Positions 24,652 to 35,400 of a DNA stretch of 43,136 bases are shown one piece after another. Every line of letters starts with the position of its first letter. Positions within the stretch are counted from its first letter, which is position 1. The stretch is taken from NCBI RefSeq assembly GCF_002864045.1, contig NZ_PJPV01000129.1:1-43136 (forward strand), written 5' to 3'. The position numbers were made by a program, and so were the translations under genes. Below the pieces are notes generated by a model. The model was not told the DNA's origin, searched no databases, and saw only the letters and a program-made list of their open reading frames with translations. This DNA is from Endozoicomonas acroporae (GTDB lineage: Bacteria; Pseudomonadota; Gammaproteobacteria; Pseudomonadales; Endozoicomonadaceae).

Positions 24652-26145
24652 TCAGCCAAGATACCTTTCTTTCAGGTGTTGTTGGAAATAACTGGCCGTT
24701 AATGGCTCGCCGGTCGCCCTGGTCAGCAGTTCTGCCGTGGAATACTTTCGTCCCTGTGACCAGATGTTGTTTTTCAGCCAGTCAAAAATGGCTGAAAGGT
24801 TGCCCTGTTGAATCAGCTCTGCAATATCCGGCATGGTTTTTTTCCGGGCGGCAAACAGCTGGGCTGCGACCATGGCTCCGAGGGTGTAGCTAGGGAAGTA
24901 GCCGAACGACCCCATGGGCCAGTGAATATCCTGCATACAGCCATTTTTGTGATCACCGGCTACATCCAGACCCAGGTAATCCTGCATTTTCTGCTGCCAG
25001 AGTTCGGGGATATCATCCACTTCGATGTTCCCCTCAATCAGGTCTCGCTCGATTTCATAGCGCAAAATAATATGAGCCGGGTAGGTGATCTCATCCGCAT
25101 CAACCCGGATAAAGCCCGGACGAACCCGTTTGTAGATTTTTTCCAGATTATCCAGTGCCATGGCGGGCTGTGACGTGCCAGCGCAGAGGTATTTGACGAT
25201 CAACGGCTGGATCAGCGACAGGAATTCGCTGCTGCGGCCCAGCTGCATTTCAAAGAACAGGCTCTGTCCTTCATGGATGCCCATGGAGCGGGGGAGGGCA
25301 ATGGGGAGTTCACGGTTCTGTTCCGGCAGATTTTGCTGGTAGCGGGCATGGCCGGTTTCATGGATGATGCCCATCAATGCTTCTACAAAATTATCTTCTT
25401 TATAGCGGGTAGTCATCCGGACATCTTCGCTGACACCACCACAAAATGGATGAGTACTGACGTCCAGTCGGCCATGGTCAAAATCAAAGCCGAGCAGTTG
25501 CATCACCTCCAGTCCCAGCGCCTTTTGCCTGTCGATTGGGAAGGGGCCTTCAGGCTGAATGATGCTCACCGAAGACTGGCGATCCAGGGCATCCTGAATA
25601 TAGCCAGGCAGCCAGGTTTTCAGGTCACCAAACAGCTGGTCAAGCTCCCGGGTATTGACGCCGGGTTCATAAAGCTCCAATAGGGCGTTGTAAGGGGAAA
25701 CATGGCTTTTTTCTGCCCGAACAGCAGCTTCCTGGCGGGAGAGGTTAACCACCTCTTGCAGATTCCTGGCAAAACCCGGCCAGTCATTTGCAGGCCGCTG
25801 GCTGCGCCAGGCATGTTCACAGTTTGTGGATGCAATGGTTTTGGCTTTCACCAGATCATCAGGAATGGCACTGGCCTGTTGCCATTCAACCGCCATCTCT
25901 CTAATGGAGCGGATGGTGTCTGGATCGGTTTCCTGAGCCTGTGCTTCTTGCAGCCAGGCAGCCACTTCAGGTGCCGTCAGCAGCTTATGCAGAAGGGTGT
26001 TCAATTCCGCCAGCGCTGCACCACGGGCCTGATTGCCGCCGACAGGCATCATGGCGGCCTGGTCCCAGCCAGCGATAGCTCCCAGATGGGAAAGGTGATA
26101 CATCTGCTGGAATCGGCTCACCAGATTCTCATAAGCAGTGGTCAT
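24652..26145 (-). CDS. Carboxypeptidase M32 (Taq-type metallocarboxypeptidase)
   Basis: This 497-residue protein has HETGH at residues 262-266 in the context EALMGIIHETGHARYQQ, followed by MGIHEGQSLFFE, which supplies the third zinc ligand region. Other M32 blocks are visible: GAIAGWDQAAMMP, DVRMTTRYKEDNF, ITYPAHIILRYEIERDLIEG and WPMGSFGYFPSYTLGAM. Length and order match the family of cytosolic carboxypeptidases that release most C-terminal residues except proline-adjacent ones. GGAG lies seven bases before the ATG. It heads the minus-strand run with the AI-2E-family and Nudix genes. Confidence 0.95.
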   Translation of the reverse strand: MTTAYENLVSRFQQMYHLSHLGAIAGWDQAAMMPVGGNQARGAALAELNTLLHKLLTAPEVAAWLQEAQAQETDPDTIRSIREMAVEWQQASAIPDDLVKAKTIASTNCEHAWRSQRPANDWPGFARNLQEVVNLSRQEAAVRAEKSHVSPYNALLELYEPGVNTRELDQLFGDLKTWLPGYIQDALDRQSSVSIIQPEGPFPIDRQKALGLEVMQLLGFDFDHGRLDVSTHPFCGGVSEDVRMTTRYKEDNFVEALMGIIHETGHARYQQNLPEQNRELPIALPRSMGIHEGQSLFFEMQLGRSSEFLSLIQPLIVKYLCAGTSQPAMALDNLEKIYKRVRPGFIRVDADEITYPAHIILRYEIERDLIEGNIEVDDIPELWQQKMQDYLGLDVAGDHKNGCMQDIHWPMGSFGYFPSYTLGAMVAAQLFAARKKTMPDIAELIQQGNLSAIFDWLKNNIWSQGRKYSTAELLTRATGEPLTASYFQQHLKERYLG

Positions 26146-26282
26146 CGTTGAACTCCATAAACGTTATTATGAGGTCCATTGTATGACGTGATAGTTCACA
26201 GGGACAGGCTGCTTTTCTCAATTGATAAAAAAGCCGATAAAAAAAGCCGGTAACAAAGGCCGCCACCGGGAGGTTAAGGAAT

Positions 26283-26445
26283 AGTCCTTGAATAATTTAC
26301 ACATTTCGGAGCCTCCGAACTCCGTTCGTCCTGAGCCTGTCGAAGGGCGTTAACTCCGAGGCATGATAGATTGTGCCAGGCACCCTTCGACTCCGCTCAG
26401 GATGAACGGAGAGTGAGTTCTAAATGTCGGAATTATTTAAGGACT
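26283..26445. repeat. Dispersed palindromic element, family B, complete copy
   Basis: A 163-bp palindrome begins AGTCCTTGAATAATTT and ends AATTATTTAAGGACT. The inner arms contain CTCCGTTCGTCCTGAGCC...GTCGAAGGG and CCCTTCGA...GCTCAGGATGAACGGAG. The CTGAGC/GTCGAAGG core is a motif I know as widely dispersed in bacterial genomes. It lies in the 436-bp gap between the start of the M32 gene and the next plus-strand gene and could act as a hairpin in RNA. Confidence 0.85.
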
Positions 26446-26452
26446 TTTTTCT

Positions 26453-26581
26453 CAGTGATTTGAGGCGTTTATAACTGCTCATTGTTGATCTGACCCGGGT
26501 CAGGTTGCACAGATATGGAACAAAAAAGGCTTTACGTTGTCCGTATTGAGAGATATCCGCGATTCTAAAGGGGTATTGGTT
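26453..26581 (+). promoter_or_regulatory. Duplicated upstream region with palindromic operator-like site (copy 1)
   Basis: This region closely matches 29370-29485, upstream of the second paralogue. It contains the perfect 14-base palindrome CTGACCCGGGTCAG at 26490-26503, then GGTTGCA, GGAACAAAAAAGGCTTTACG and the ribosome site AAAGGGG eight bases before ATG. The palindrome is a candidate repressor or activator site for both genes. Confidence 0.45.
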
Positions 26582-29290
26582 ATGGACAATGTACAGCCTT
26601 CTGTTGTCAGTGTACCTGGCGTGGTAAGTGGTAAAAATCAATTACCGGCAGCAGCCATAGCCAATAATGCCAGCAAGACCATTGACTCCGGCGGTTCTTT
26701 GGCCGGGATATCCTGCAGTTCGAATACTGTCAAAAGCAGAAAAAATGCTCCGGTGGAATACTCTGCTAAAAAAATACCTGAGAAAAGCTTGACTGAAAGA
26801 AAGGTTAACCGCCATGAAGAACCATCCAGAGTAATAAAAAGTTATTCGGAATTAATGTCTTTTTACTGTGAGAATCTCAAACATAAGGAGTTTTCCTACG
26901 ATCTTGCAGGCTTTACACCAAAGTCAACGGAAGATCTCAAGATGATGGAGTCTTTTCGAGAGGATGTTGCTTGTTTTGACAAGATGGTGAGTGATGAAAG
27001 ACAGAAGCTGCGTAAAATGGGAGGTGACCGAACAAGCGCAAGACAAAGCTATGAATGCCTCAGAGAGCAGCTGTTTAATTTGAAACATAAGTACTTTATT
27101 TTGTGCTACCAACGCTACAAGCCTGTATCCGGGATGGTGTTAGTGTTACAGATGGTATCGTCATCGCGTCTTGGTGATGAGCCAGACATGCACCAACTAA
27201 TCAAACGTCTCACCAGTAAGTATTGCCAATGCGTCGGTGATCTTGGCATGGAGTTATACTGGCACGCTGTCTGTAGTGATCGTCTGGCACAGCACTGGCA
27301 GGTCTTTATGTCACAATCCATGGAATTTCTGAATGTCTGTGCTGATCTGATCAGTTTGCATCAACAACTCTCGAAACATCATCAGGAAACATTTAAAGGG
27401 TTTCTCGACTCAGCATCCGGTCTCTGTAACACAGTCAGTTTGTCTCTGATCATAATCCTGGACGATGCTGTTAATCACTATGCACAGCTAGAGGACAAAG
27501 ATGACCTGAATCGTGGGTTAGGTTCTGATGTTACAGGATTGAGCAAATGGTTAAATTCAGCATCAAACAATTCAGACCTGTTCAAGTGTTATGAAATTCC
27601 CCAAGTGATACAAATGATCAGTGCTTCACTGTGTATTGGCGAATTTGTCACAGCGCGCAAGTTGTTAAGCGCGTTCATCAAACTGATTGATGGCAAAATT
27701 GATGGCATACATGCTGACCTGGACGATACCGAATGGTTGTTTTATCTCGCCTCGAAGGCGGTATCGTGCCTGGTTTGCCTCAAATTGCCAGACATCGGCA
27801 ATGATGAACTTAAAAATATCGAAACAATCAAAAAGTTGTTAAAAGAGGTAATGCAAAAGGCTGAGCAGATGTTTTCCCTGTCTGCAGCTGAGTGCTCAGA
27901 ACTCGATGAGTGTTTTCAAAGATTCGTAGAAGGACCTTGCAGAGACGTTTTATTGATGCATGCCCTGAGGGGACAAGAATCTGCCAGGCAAATAAACTGT
28001 CTGATCAGTGGAGAAGAATCTGGGAAAACCAGGGAAAAACGGGAGATCAGGGGGAAGCTGAAACGAAAAATGGCCAGGGGCTATGGTTACCGGAAACCGG
28101 TGGAGCCAAAAGCACCTGTACCCGCTGCCCAGTCGACAGCCCGGCAAGATTCACCAACCCCACAACGGGAAACCTCTTTGCCCCAGGGGGTGCAGGATGC
28201 GGTAAAAGCGTTTATTGCTGATCGACCAATGGCAGAGGTCACGGCAATGATTCAATCAGTGGTTGATGATCCCGATAGTACGCCTGTGGTTAAGGCTGAG
28301 TCTTATTTCGCTCTTGCTGATATGCTTGACAGAAAAATGAATAGAGAATTCAACCGGATTATCTCTCAAACGTCCTTCATTTATTCCTATGGGCAGTTAA
28401 TAAGAGCAGGTGTGATGCCCTCGTCCGCTTTGGGTGTGGCGTTCAAAAAGGCCATTCAGGACGCTACTGATATAACGAAGATTTGTGGTTGGCTTAATAG
28501 TGTCAATGATGCGCTGAGCACCTTGTCGGGATTAATTCTTCGTACTGATGGGCTGGACAGGGAATTTCTGGATGAGCTGGCATCTTTGCATGAGCGTCTC
28601 AGGGCAGAGGTAGGGCTGGTTAGTGAGATTGAAGCCACTTTTGATGAGATAAAAAGCATCTGGAGTGACCGGTTCCAGTTTTTGAAAAGAAACAACAAGC
28701 TGCCAAAAGGTCGAAGAAGGCCCGTACAAGATCGGCAAGATCAATCGCAAATGGCCACCTTCGATCTGCCAAAATTGCTAGAGGTCTGGGGTAAACTGAC
28801 AAGGCAGGTAAACCCGTTGAAAATGACACTGGAAAAAACCGGGGAGGATTTAGTCAGGCATCGTATTTCCAGACTGGCAGACTGTGAGCAATGGGAGGCT
28901 GGCGGTGATGATGATTCTTCACTTGTTGCCAGTGATGATTTCTCACTTGCTGCCAATGATGATTCCTCACACGCTGCCAATGATGACCCAGAGGTGCCTG
29001 CTGCGCTTGTCAGGCAGCAGGTTCAACGGGCGCAATTAGCAGGCAGTTGCTACGGGCCTGAATACTGGTCAAACTTTACCCTGGAGGACTGGTTGCCAAG
29101 TAGTGCACTGCCCGACAGGCATCCACTGACACTGATCGCCGAGGCATTGCACAGACCTCTTTCGGTCAGGGCTGGCGGGCAGCAATGGTTAATTGGCGAA
29201 GATGGCACAGCGACCATCAAGCCTGGAGCCATTCCAAAAAATTCGCTGAACCTGACGGTTGATGAGCTGGCCGATCAACTGACGCCATAA
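26582..29290 (+). CDS. Large protein of unknown function, paralogue 1
   Basis: About 902 residues from ATG 26582, chosen because AGGGG lies eight bases upstream and the sequence aligns with the neighbour's start (MDNVQPSVVSVPGVVSG). An in-frame ATG/other start lies 15 codons further up at 26537. I do not recognise a family. Most of the protein is polar and helix-rich without membrane segments or a signal peptide. A basic stretch (KLKRKMARGYGYRKP) and a Pro/Gln linker separate the N-terminal ~500 residues from a more conserved C-terminal part. An acidic Ser/Asp/Ala repeat precedes a compact end domain (YGPEYWSNFTLEDWLP, RPLSVRAGGQQWLI). Given its neighbourhood and modular form it may be an effector; that is speculation. 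Confidence 0.8.
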   Translation: MDNVQPSVVSVPGVVSGKNQLPAAAIANNASKTIDSGGSLAGISCSSNTVKSRKNAPVEYSAKKIPEKSLTERKVNRHEEPSRVIKSYSELMSFYCENLKHKEFSYDLAGFTPKSTEDLKMMESFREDVACFDKMVSDERQKLRKMGGDRTSARQSYECLREQLFNLKHKYFILCYQRYKPVSGMVLVLQMVSSSRLGDEPDMHQLIKRLTSKYCQCVGDLGMELYWHAVCSDRLAQHWQVFMSQSMEFLNVCADLISLHQQLSKHHQETFKGFLDSASGLCNTVSLSLIIILDDAVNHYAQLEDKDDLNRGLGSDVTGLSKWLNSASNNSDLFKCYEIPQVIQMISASLCIGEFVTARKLLSAFIKLIDGKIDGIHADLDDTEWLFYLASKAVSCLVCLKLPDIGNDELKNIETIKKLLKEVMQKAEQMFSLSAAECSELDECFQRFVEGPCRDVLLMHALRGQESARQINCLISGEESGKTREKREIRGKLKRKMARGYGYRKPVEPKAPVPAAQSTARQDSPTPQRETSLPQGVQDAVKAFIADRPMAEVTAMIQSVVDDPDSTPVVKAESYFALADMLDRKMNREFNRIISQTSFIYSYGQLIRAGVMPSSALGVAFKKAIQDATDITKICGWLNSVNDALSTLSGLILRTDGLDREFLDELASLHERLRAEVGLVSEIEATFDEIKSIWSDRFQFLKRNNKLPKGRRRPVQDRQDQSQMATFDLPKLLEVWGKLTRQVNPLKMTLEKTGEDLVRHRISRLADCEQWEAGGDDDSSLVASDDFSLAANDDSSHAANDDPEVPAALVRQQVQRAQLAGSCYGPEYWSNFTLEDWLPSSALPDRHPLTLIAEALHRPLSVRAGGQQWLIGEDGTATIKPGAIPKNSLNLTVDELADQLTP
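28909..28986 (+). repeat. Short in-frame repeat coding for Asp/Ser/Ala units
   Basis: Three imperfect copies of a 24-27-base unit (GATGATTCTTCACTTGTTGC-type) encode DDSSLVAS, DDFSLAAN, DDSSHAAN. The paralogue at 29486 has only two (about 31792-31850). It lies in an acidic linker between two protein regions. Confidence 0.75.
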
Positions 29291-29369
29291 CAGTCGCTTG
29301 CTAAACACCGTTATGAATAACCGCTCCTGTAAATGTCGGCGACAGGCACCATTAAATCCTTATTTTTTC

Positions 29370-29485
29370 TCAGTGATAACTGCTCGTTTTTGATCTGGCC
29401 CGGGTCAGGTTGCATAAATAGGGAACAAAAAAGGCTTTACGTTGTCAATATTAAGAAATATTCGCGATTATAAAAGGTAATGGTT
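29370..29485 (+). promoter_or_regulatory. Duplicated upstream region with palindromic operator-like site (copy 2)
   Basis: This is the counterpart of 26453-26581: CTGGCCCGGGTCAG at 29395-29408 (one mismatch to the perfect palindrome of copy 1), GGTTGCA, GGAACAAAAAAGGCTTTACG and AAAGG eight bases before ATG 29486. The preceding 80 bases after the first gene show no gene and no clear terminator. Confidence 0.45.
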
Positions 29486-32167
29486 ATGGAAAATATACAG
29501 CCTTCTGCTGTCAGTGCACCTGGCGTGGTAACTGGTGTAAATCAATTACCGGCAGCAGCCATAGCCAATAATGCCAGCAAGACCACTGAATCCGTCGGTT
29601 CGAATGTTATTAAAAGCAGCAAAAAAACACCGATGGAATACCCTGCTGGAACAATGCCTGACAAAAGACTGGCTAAGAGAAAGGTTGTCCGTCGTGAAGA
29701 ATTATCCAAAGTAAAAAGTTGTGCAGAATTACTTTCTTTTTGTGGCAAGACTTTCCAAAATATGACGTTTTCCTATGACTTTGCTGGCTTTACACATAAG
29801 TCAATGAAAGATCTCGAGATTATGGAGCGTTTTCGAGAGGATGTTGCTCTTTTTGAGAAAATGCTGGCTAATGAAAGAGATAAGGTTGGTAGCAAATCGG
29901 GTTACCTAAGAACAATTGCAAGACAAAAATATGAATTGCATAGAGATCAGTTGTTTCTTTTGAAGCAAGAATACTTCGCTCTGTGCCACAAACGCTTCAG
30001 ACCTGTATCTCTAATGGTGTTAGATTTACATTTTGTGTCGTCATGGCGTTATGGTGATGAGCCAGACGCAAACCAAATCTTACGTCTCGCAAAGAAGTAT
30101 GGACAAACCGACGATTGGGACCAGAAGTTACGGTCGAATGCTCTCAATGGTGATCGCTTGTCACAGCACTGGCAGGTCTTCATGTCACAATCCATGGAGT
30201 TTCTGAATGTCTGTGACAGTCTGGCCACTTTGAATAGCCAGATCCCGATCAAGCCTGATGGTCTGCTTGGCAAGAATGTGGATAAGCATAATCAGTATAT
30301 TGACCTGATCTCCCGAGTCAGTGACACTGTCGGTTTGTCTCTGATAAAAACCCTGGATGATGCTGTCAATCACTATCCACATTTGAAAGAAAAAGCAGAC
30401 CTGAATCGAGGATCAGGTTCTGATGTTAAAGGTTTCAGCAATTGGTTAAATTCAGCGTCGAAGAAATCAGAGCGGTCCGAGTGCTATGAAATTATTCAGG
30501 TGATACAAATGATCAGTGCTTCTCTGTGTATTGGTGAATTTGATACAGCACACAGGCTGTTAACCGAGTTTGTCAAACGGGTTGCTGGCAAAAAAGCTGA
30601 CCAGGGCGATATCGAATGGTTGTTTTATCTTGTGTCGAAGGCATTAGCGTGCCTGGTTTGCATCAACTTGTCAGACATTGACACTAAAAATCTTAACCGT
30701 ATCGAAACACTCAAAAAGTCGTTTAAAGACGTGATGGAAAAGGTTAAGCAGACGTTTTCCCTGTCTCAAGCTGAGTGCGCAAATCTTGATGACTGTTTTC
30801 AACGATTCATAGAAGGGCCCTGCAGAGATATTTTACTGATGCATGCCCTGAAAGCAGAAGAATCCGCCATGCAAATAAACCGTCTGATCAGTGAAGAAGA
30901 ATCTGAGAAAACCAGGAAAAAAACGGAGATCAGGGGGAAGCTTAAACGAAAAATGACCAGGGGCTATGGTTACCGGAAGCCGGTGCAGCCAAAAGCACAG
31001 GTACCCGCTGTTCAGTCGACAGCCCGGCAAGATTCACCAACCCCACCACGGGAAACACCTTTGCCACAGGGGGTGCAGGATGCGGTAAAGGCATTTATTG
31101 CTGATCGACCAATGGCTGAGGTCAAGGCAATGATTCAATCAGTGGTTGATGATCCCGAGAGTACGCCTGTGGTTAAGGCTGAGTCTTATTTCGCTCTTGC
31201 TGATATGCTTGACAGAAAAATGAATAAAGAATTTGACCGGATTATCTCTCATACGTCCTTTATTTGTTCCTATGGGCAGTTAATACGAGCAGGTGTGATG
31301 CCGTCGTTCGCTTTGGGTGTGGAATTCAAAAAGGCCATTCAGAACGTTACTGATATAACGAAGATTTGTGGTTGGCTTGATAGTGTCAATGATGCGCTGA
31401 GCACCTTGTCGGGATTAATTCTTCGTACTGATGGGCTGGACAGGGAATTTCTGGATGAGCTGGCATCTTTGCATGAACGTGTCAGGACAGAGGTAGGGCT
31501 GGTTAGTGAGATTGAAGCCGCTTTTGATGAGATTAAAACCATCTGGAGTGAACGGTTCCAGTTTTTGAAAAGAAACAACAAGTTGCCAAAAGGTCGAAAA
31601 AAACCTGTACAAGATCGGCAAGATCAATCACAAATGGACACCTTCAATCTGTCACAATTGCAAGAGGCCTGGGGTGAACTGAAAAGCCAGGTAAACCCGT
31701 TGAGAATGACACTGGAAAAAACCGGGAAGGATATAGACAGACATCGTATTTCCAGACTGGCAGACTGTGAGCAATGGGAGGCTGGCGGTGATGATGATTC
31801 CTCTCGTGCTGCCGATGATGATTCCTCACGCGCTGCCAATGATGATCCAGAGGTGGCACCTGCGCTTGTCCAGGAGGAGGTTCAACGGGCGCAATTAACA
31901 GGCAGTTGCTACGGGCCTGAATACTGGTCAAACTTTACTCTGGAGGACTGGTTGCCAGGCAGTGCACTGCCCGACAGACATCCACTGACAGTGATGGCCG
32001 AGGCATTGCACAGACCTCTGTCGGTCAGGGCTGGTGGGCAGCAATGGCTAATTAGAGAGGATGGCACAGCAACCATCAAGCCCGGAGCCATTCCGAAAAA
32101 CTCATTGAACCTGACGGTTGATGAGTTGGCCGATCCACTGATGCCTCATAACAGTAGTGCTTTATAA
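29486..32167 (+). CDS. Large protein of unknown function, paralogue 2
   Basis: About 893 residues from ATG 29486, which has AAAGG eight bases upstream; the ATG at 29480 is too close to that site. It aligns with the preceding gene along its whole length. The N-terminal half is clearly diverged (for example WRYGDEPDANQILRLAKKYG against the neighbour's SRLGDEPDMHQLIKRLTSKY). The C-terminal ~400 residues are nearly identical (GVQDAVKAFIADRPMAEV, ICGWLDSVNDALSTLSGL, YGPEYWSNFTLEDWLP). This pattern suggests a variable N-terminal part with a conserved or gene-converted C-terminal part. There is no signal peptide or membrane helix. The function is unknown. Confidence 0.8.
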   Translation: MENIQPSAVSAPGVVTGVNQLPAAAIANNASKTTESVGSNVIKSSKKTPMEYPAGTMPDKRLAKRKVVRREELSKVKSCAELLSFCGKTFQNMTFSYDFAGFTHKSMKDLEIMERFREDVALFEKMLANERDKVGSKSGYLRTIARQKYELHRDQLFLLKQEYFALCHKRFRPVSLMVLDLHFVSSWRYGDEPDANQILRLAKKYGQTDDWDQKLRSNALNGDRLSQHWQVFMSQSMEFLNVCDSLATLNSQIPIKPDGLLGKNVDKHNQYIDLISRVSDTVGLSLIKTLDDAVNHYPHLKEKADLNRGSGSDVKGFSNWLNSASKKSERSECYEIIQVIQMISASLCIGEFDTAHRLLTEFVKRVAGKKADQGDIEWLFYLVSKALACLVCINLSDIDTKNLNRIETLKKSFKDVMEKVKQTFSLSQAECANLDDCFQRFIEGPCRDILLMHALKAEESAMQINRLISEEESEKTRKKTEIRGKLKRKMTRGYGYRKPVQPKAQVPAVQSTARQDSPTPPRETPLPQGVQDAVKAFIADRPMAEVKAMIQSVVDDPESTPVVKAESYFALADMLDRKMNKEFDRIISHTSFICSYGQLIRAGVMPSFALGVEFKKAIQNVTDITKICGWLDSVNDALSTLSGLILRTDGLDREFLDELASLHERVRTEVGLVSEIEAAFDEIKTIWSERFQFLKRNNKLPKGRKKPVQDRQDQSQMDTFNLSQLQEAWGELKSQVNPLRMTLEKTGKDIDRHRISRLADCEQWEAGGDDDSSRAADDDSSRAANDDPEVAPALVQEEVQRAQLTGSCYGPEYWSNFTLEDWLPGSALPDRHPLTVMAEALHRPLSVRAGGQQWLIREDGTATIKPGAIPKNSLNLTVDELADPLMPHNSSAL

Positions 32168-32255
32168 ATACCGTTATGAATAACCAGCCAGCGATCTGGT
32201 ACCTGGTTTTAATGTAATTGATGGGCTCCTAGTACATGGTTTCAATGAGTTTGAC

Positions 32256-32418
32256 GTGTACGATCTCCGTTCACCCTGAGCGGAGTCGAAGGGTGCTTGG
32301 CACGATCTATCAGAGTCCGGAGTTTCCGGCCTTCGACAGGCTCAGGACGAACGGTATGGGTAACCGCTGAACACTGTGCCAATCACCCTTCGATTCCCGG
32401 TGAACGGAGATTGTACAC
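32256..32418. repeat. Dispersed palindromic element, family B-related copy
   Basis: A 163-bp palindrome has ends GTGTACGATCTCCGTTCACC and GGTGAACGGAGATTGTACAC. Inside are CTGAGCGGAGTCGAAGGGTG, CCTTCGACAGGCTCAGG and CACCCTTCGA. It shares the core words of the element at 26283-26445 but has different outermost ends. It separates the end of the 29486 gene from the end of the RND pump gene (convergent), where it could act as a transcription stop on both strands. Confidence 0.8.
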
Positions 32419-32436
32419 AGCATCCTCCTGGTTCAA

Positions 32437-35400
32437 TTAACTATTTGCCTTGTCAGGATCAAAATGCTCACGCACCCTTTGCAACAGTAAATAAAACACT
32501 GGAATCAGCAGAGTGCCAAAGATAGTGGCCGCCAACATACCGGAGCTCACCGTGATACCGATGATCTGTCGGCTGGCGGCACCAGCGCCAGTGGCAAGCA
32601 CCAGCGGCATTACCCCGAGAATAAAAGACAGTGCCGTCATCAGTACAGCACGGAAACGCAGGCCAGCGGCATTAATGGCTGAGTCAAAAATACTGTTGCC
32701 TTCCCGACGTTGAACCATGGCAAATTCCACGATCAGAATCGCCGTTTTTGCCGCGATACCAATTAACAGCACCATCCCGATCTGGGCATAGATGTCATTG
32801 GCCAGCACCGGATTCCACTGTCGCATGATATTGATCCCCACAAAGGCACCAAAGGTAGCAATAGGCACGGCACTGATGATGGCCAGTGGCATGGTCCAGC
32901 TTTCGTACTGGGCGACCAGGAACAGGTAGGCAAACAGGAAGCACAGCGCAAACAGGATGGGTGCCAGGTTTCCTGCTTCGATTTCCTGTAAAGACTGACC
33001 TGACCAGGAATAGGTATAGCCCTGGGGAAGGTTCTCAGCCAGACGGGCCATTGCTGCGATGGCGTCACCGGAGCTGTAACCCGGAGCAGCCTGACCACTG
33101 ATGCTGGCGGATTGATACAGGTTGTAATGACCGATGCTGCTGGGACCCAGCACGGGTTTCAGGGAAGCAACCGTGGTCAATGGCACCATTTGTCCCTGAC
33201 TGTTACGGACATAGAACTTGCTGAGGTCAGCCGGTCCGGTCCGGTCAGCACTTTCAGCCTGCAGGTTGACCTGATAGTTCTGGCCAAACAGGGTGAAGTT
33301 ATTCACGTACAGTGAGCCCAGCTGGGTTTGCAGCGTCATGAAAATCTCGGATAACGATACATCCTGGGCCTTGGCTTTCTGACGATCCACTTCCAGCAGG
33401 TATTGCGGCACATTGGCCTGCCAGGTTGAGAACACCCGGGCGAGTTCCGGCTGCTGGTTGGCTTGGTAAATCAGGCCATTCATGACCTGGCTGAGCTCTT
33501 GGGGTGAGCGTCCCATGGTGTCTTGCAGTCGAAAGTCAAAGCCACCGGATGACCCAAGACCCGGAATGGGTGGGAAGGCAAAAGCCATGACCTGTGCTTC
33601 TTGCAGCGACCACAATTTAGCCTGGGTTCTTTGCAAAATGGCATCCTGATGCAGCTCAGGGCTCTGTCTCTCTGACCAGTCATCCAGTACGACAATGGCC
33701 ATGGCCGCGTTACTGCTGGAACCGCTGAAGATACTAAAGCCGGAAATGGTGATAACGCTATCCACCCCTTTTTCAGAGCGAATCTGGTCGGTGATGTCCC
33801 CCATCAATTCCTGGGTGCGATTCAGTGAAGCCGCATCCGGTAGCTGAATGTTGACCGCAAAGAAGCCCTGGTCTTCACCAGGGACGAAGCCGCCGGGTGT
33901 GGTAGTAAACATAAAGCCGGTACTGCCCAGCATCACCGCCAGAAGACCAACGCCCAGAATGGAGCGGCGCAGTAAAAGTTTTACCCAGCCCTGGTAACCC
34001 CCGGTCAATTTGTGAATCAGGGTGTCTACCGGCTTCAGCCAGACAATCTGGTCAAGACTGCCTTTTTTCAGTAACACCGAGCACAGTGCGGGGCTTAAGG
34101 TAAGCGCGTTGACCGAGGAGATCAGTACCGCAACAGAAATGGTCACGGCAAACTGGGTATAGAGGCCTCCGGTAATGCCCGGCATAAATGCCACGGGCAC
34201 AAAAACCGCCAGCAGTACCATGGTGGTGGCAACAATGGGGCCGGATACCTCTTTCATCGCCTGACGGGTGGCCTCTTTTGGTGCCATGCCTTCTTTGGTG
34301 ATCAGTCGTTCAACGTTTTCAATCACGACAATGGCATCGTCCACCACCACACCGATGGCCAACACCAGGCCAAACAGGCTGATGGTATTGATGGAGAACC
34401 CCAGTACCTGCATGACCGCAAAGGTACCAATCAACGACACCGGGATAGCGATGGCGGGAATTAGCGTTGCGCGCCAGTTCTGAAGGAACAGGAAGACCAC
34501 CAGGATAACCAGAAGTACCGCTTCAAACAGTGTTTTGACCACCTCATTGATGGACTCGGAGATAAACTCTGTGGTGTCAAACTTGATGGTATAGTCCATG
34601 CCTGCGGGGAAGTTCTTCTTCAGCTCTTCCATCTGGGCTTTTACGCCTTTGGCCACGTCCATGGCATTGGCATCCGGTTGCTGGTAAACAACCAGGAATG
34701 CCGTGGGTTGTTTGTTCAGCCGTGCATCACCCTCATAGTTCTGGGAACCAAGTTCCACTTTGGCAATATCTTTAATGCGGACAAAAGAGCCATCCGGGTT
34801 TGCCCGGATAATGATATTGCCAAAAGCGTCAGGGGATTCCAGCTGTTCCCGGGTACGAATCGTATAGGTAAATTGTTGATCCGGCTGATTGGGGGATTGT
34901 CCCAGTTGTCCGGCGGGAACAATGGCATTCTGCTCATTAATGGCATGACTGACGTCGGAAGTGGTGACACCCAGTGCCGCCATCCGGCTGGGGTTCAGCC
35001 AGACGCGCATGCTGTAGGTCATGGCACCCATCACCTGGGCCTGCGCTACGCCATTGATACGGGTCATTGGGTCTATCAGATAGTTACTGGCGTAGTTGCT
35101 CAGGTAGACCTGATCAAACTTGCCGGATTCCGACACCAGGTTAACCCCGAGCAGCATATTGGACGACTGTTTTCGTACATTGATGCCGAGTCGGCGCACC
35201 TGTTCAGGCAAACCCGGTTCGGCAGCGGCGACCCGGTTCTGCACGTTGACCATGGCGATGTCCTGGTCGGTGCCGGAATCAAAGGTGACGGTGATGGACA
35301 CACTGCCATTATTGTAGGCTTTGGAGTCCATATAAATCATCCCTTCAACCCCGTTAACCTGCTCTTCAATGGGGCGCATAACCGCAGACTCCAGGGTTTC

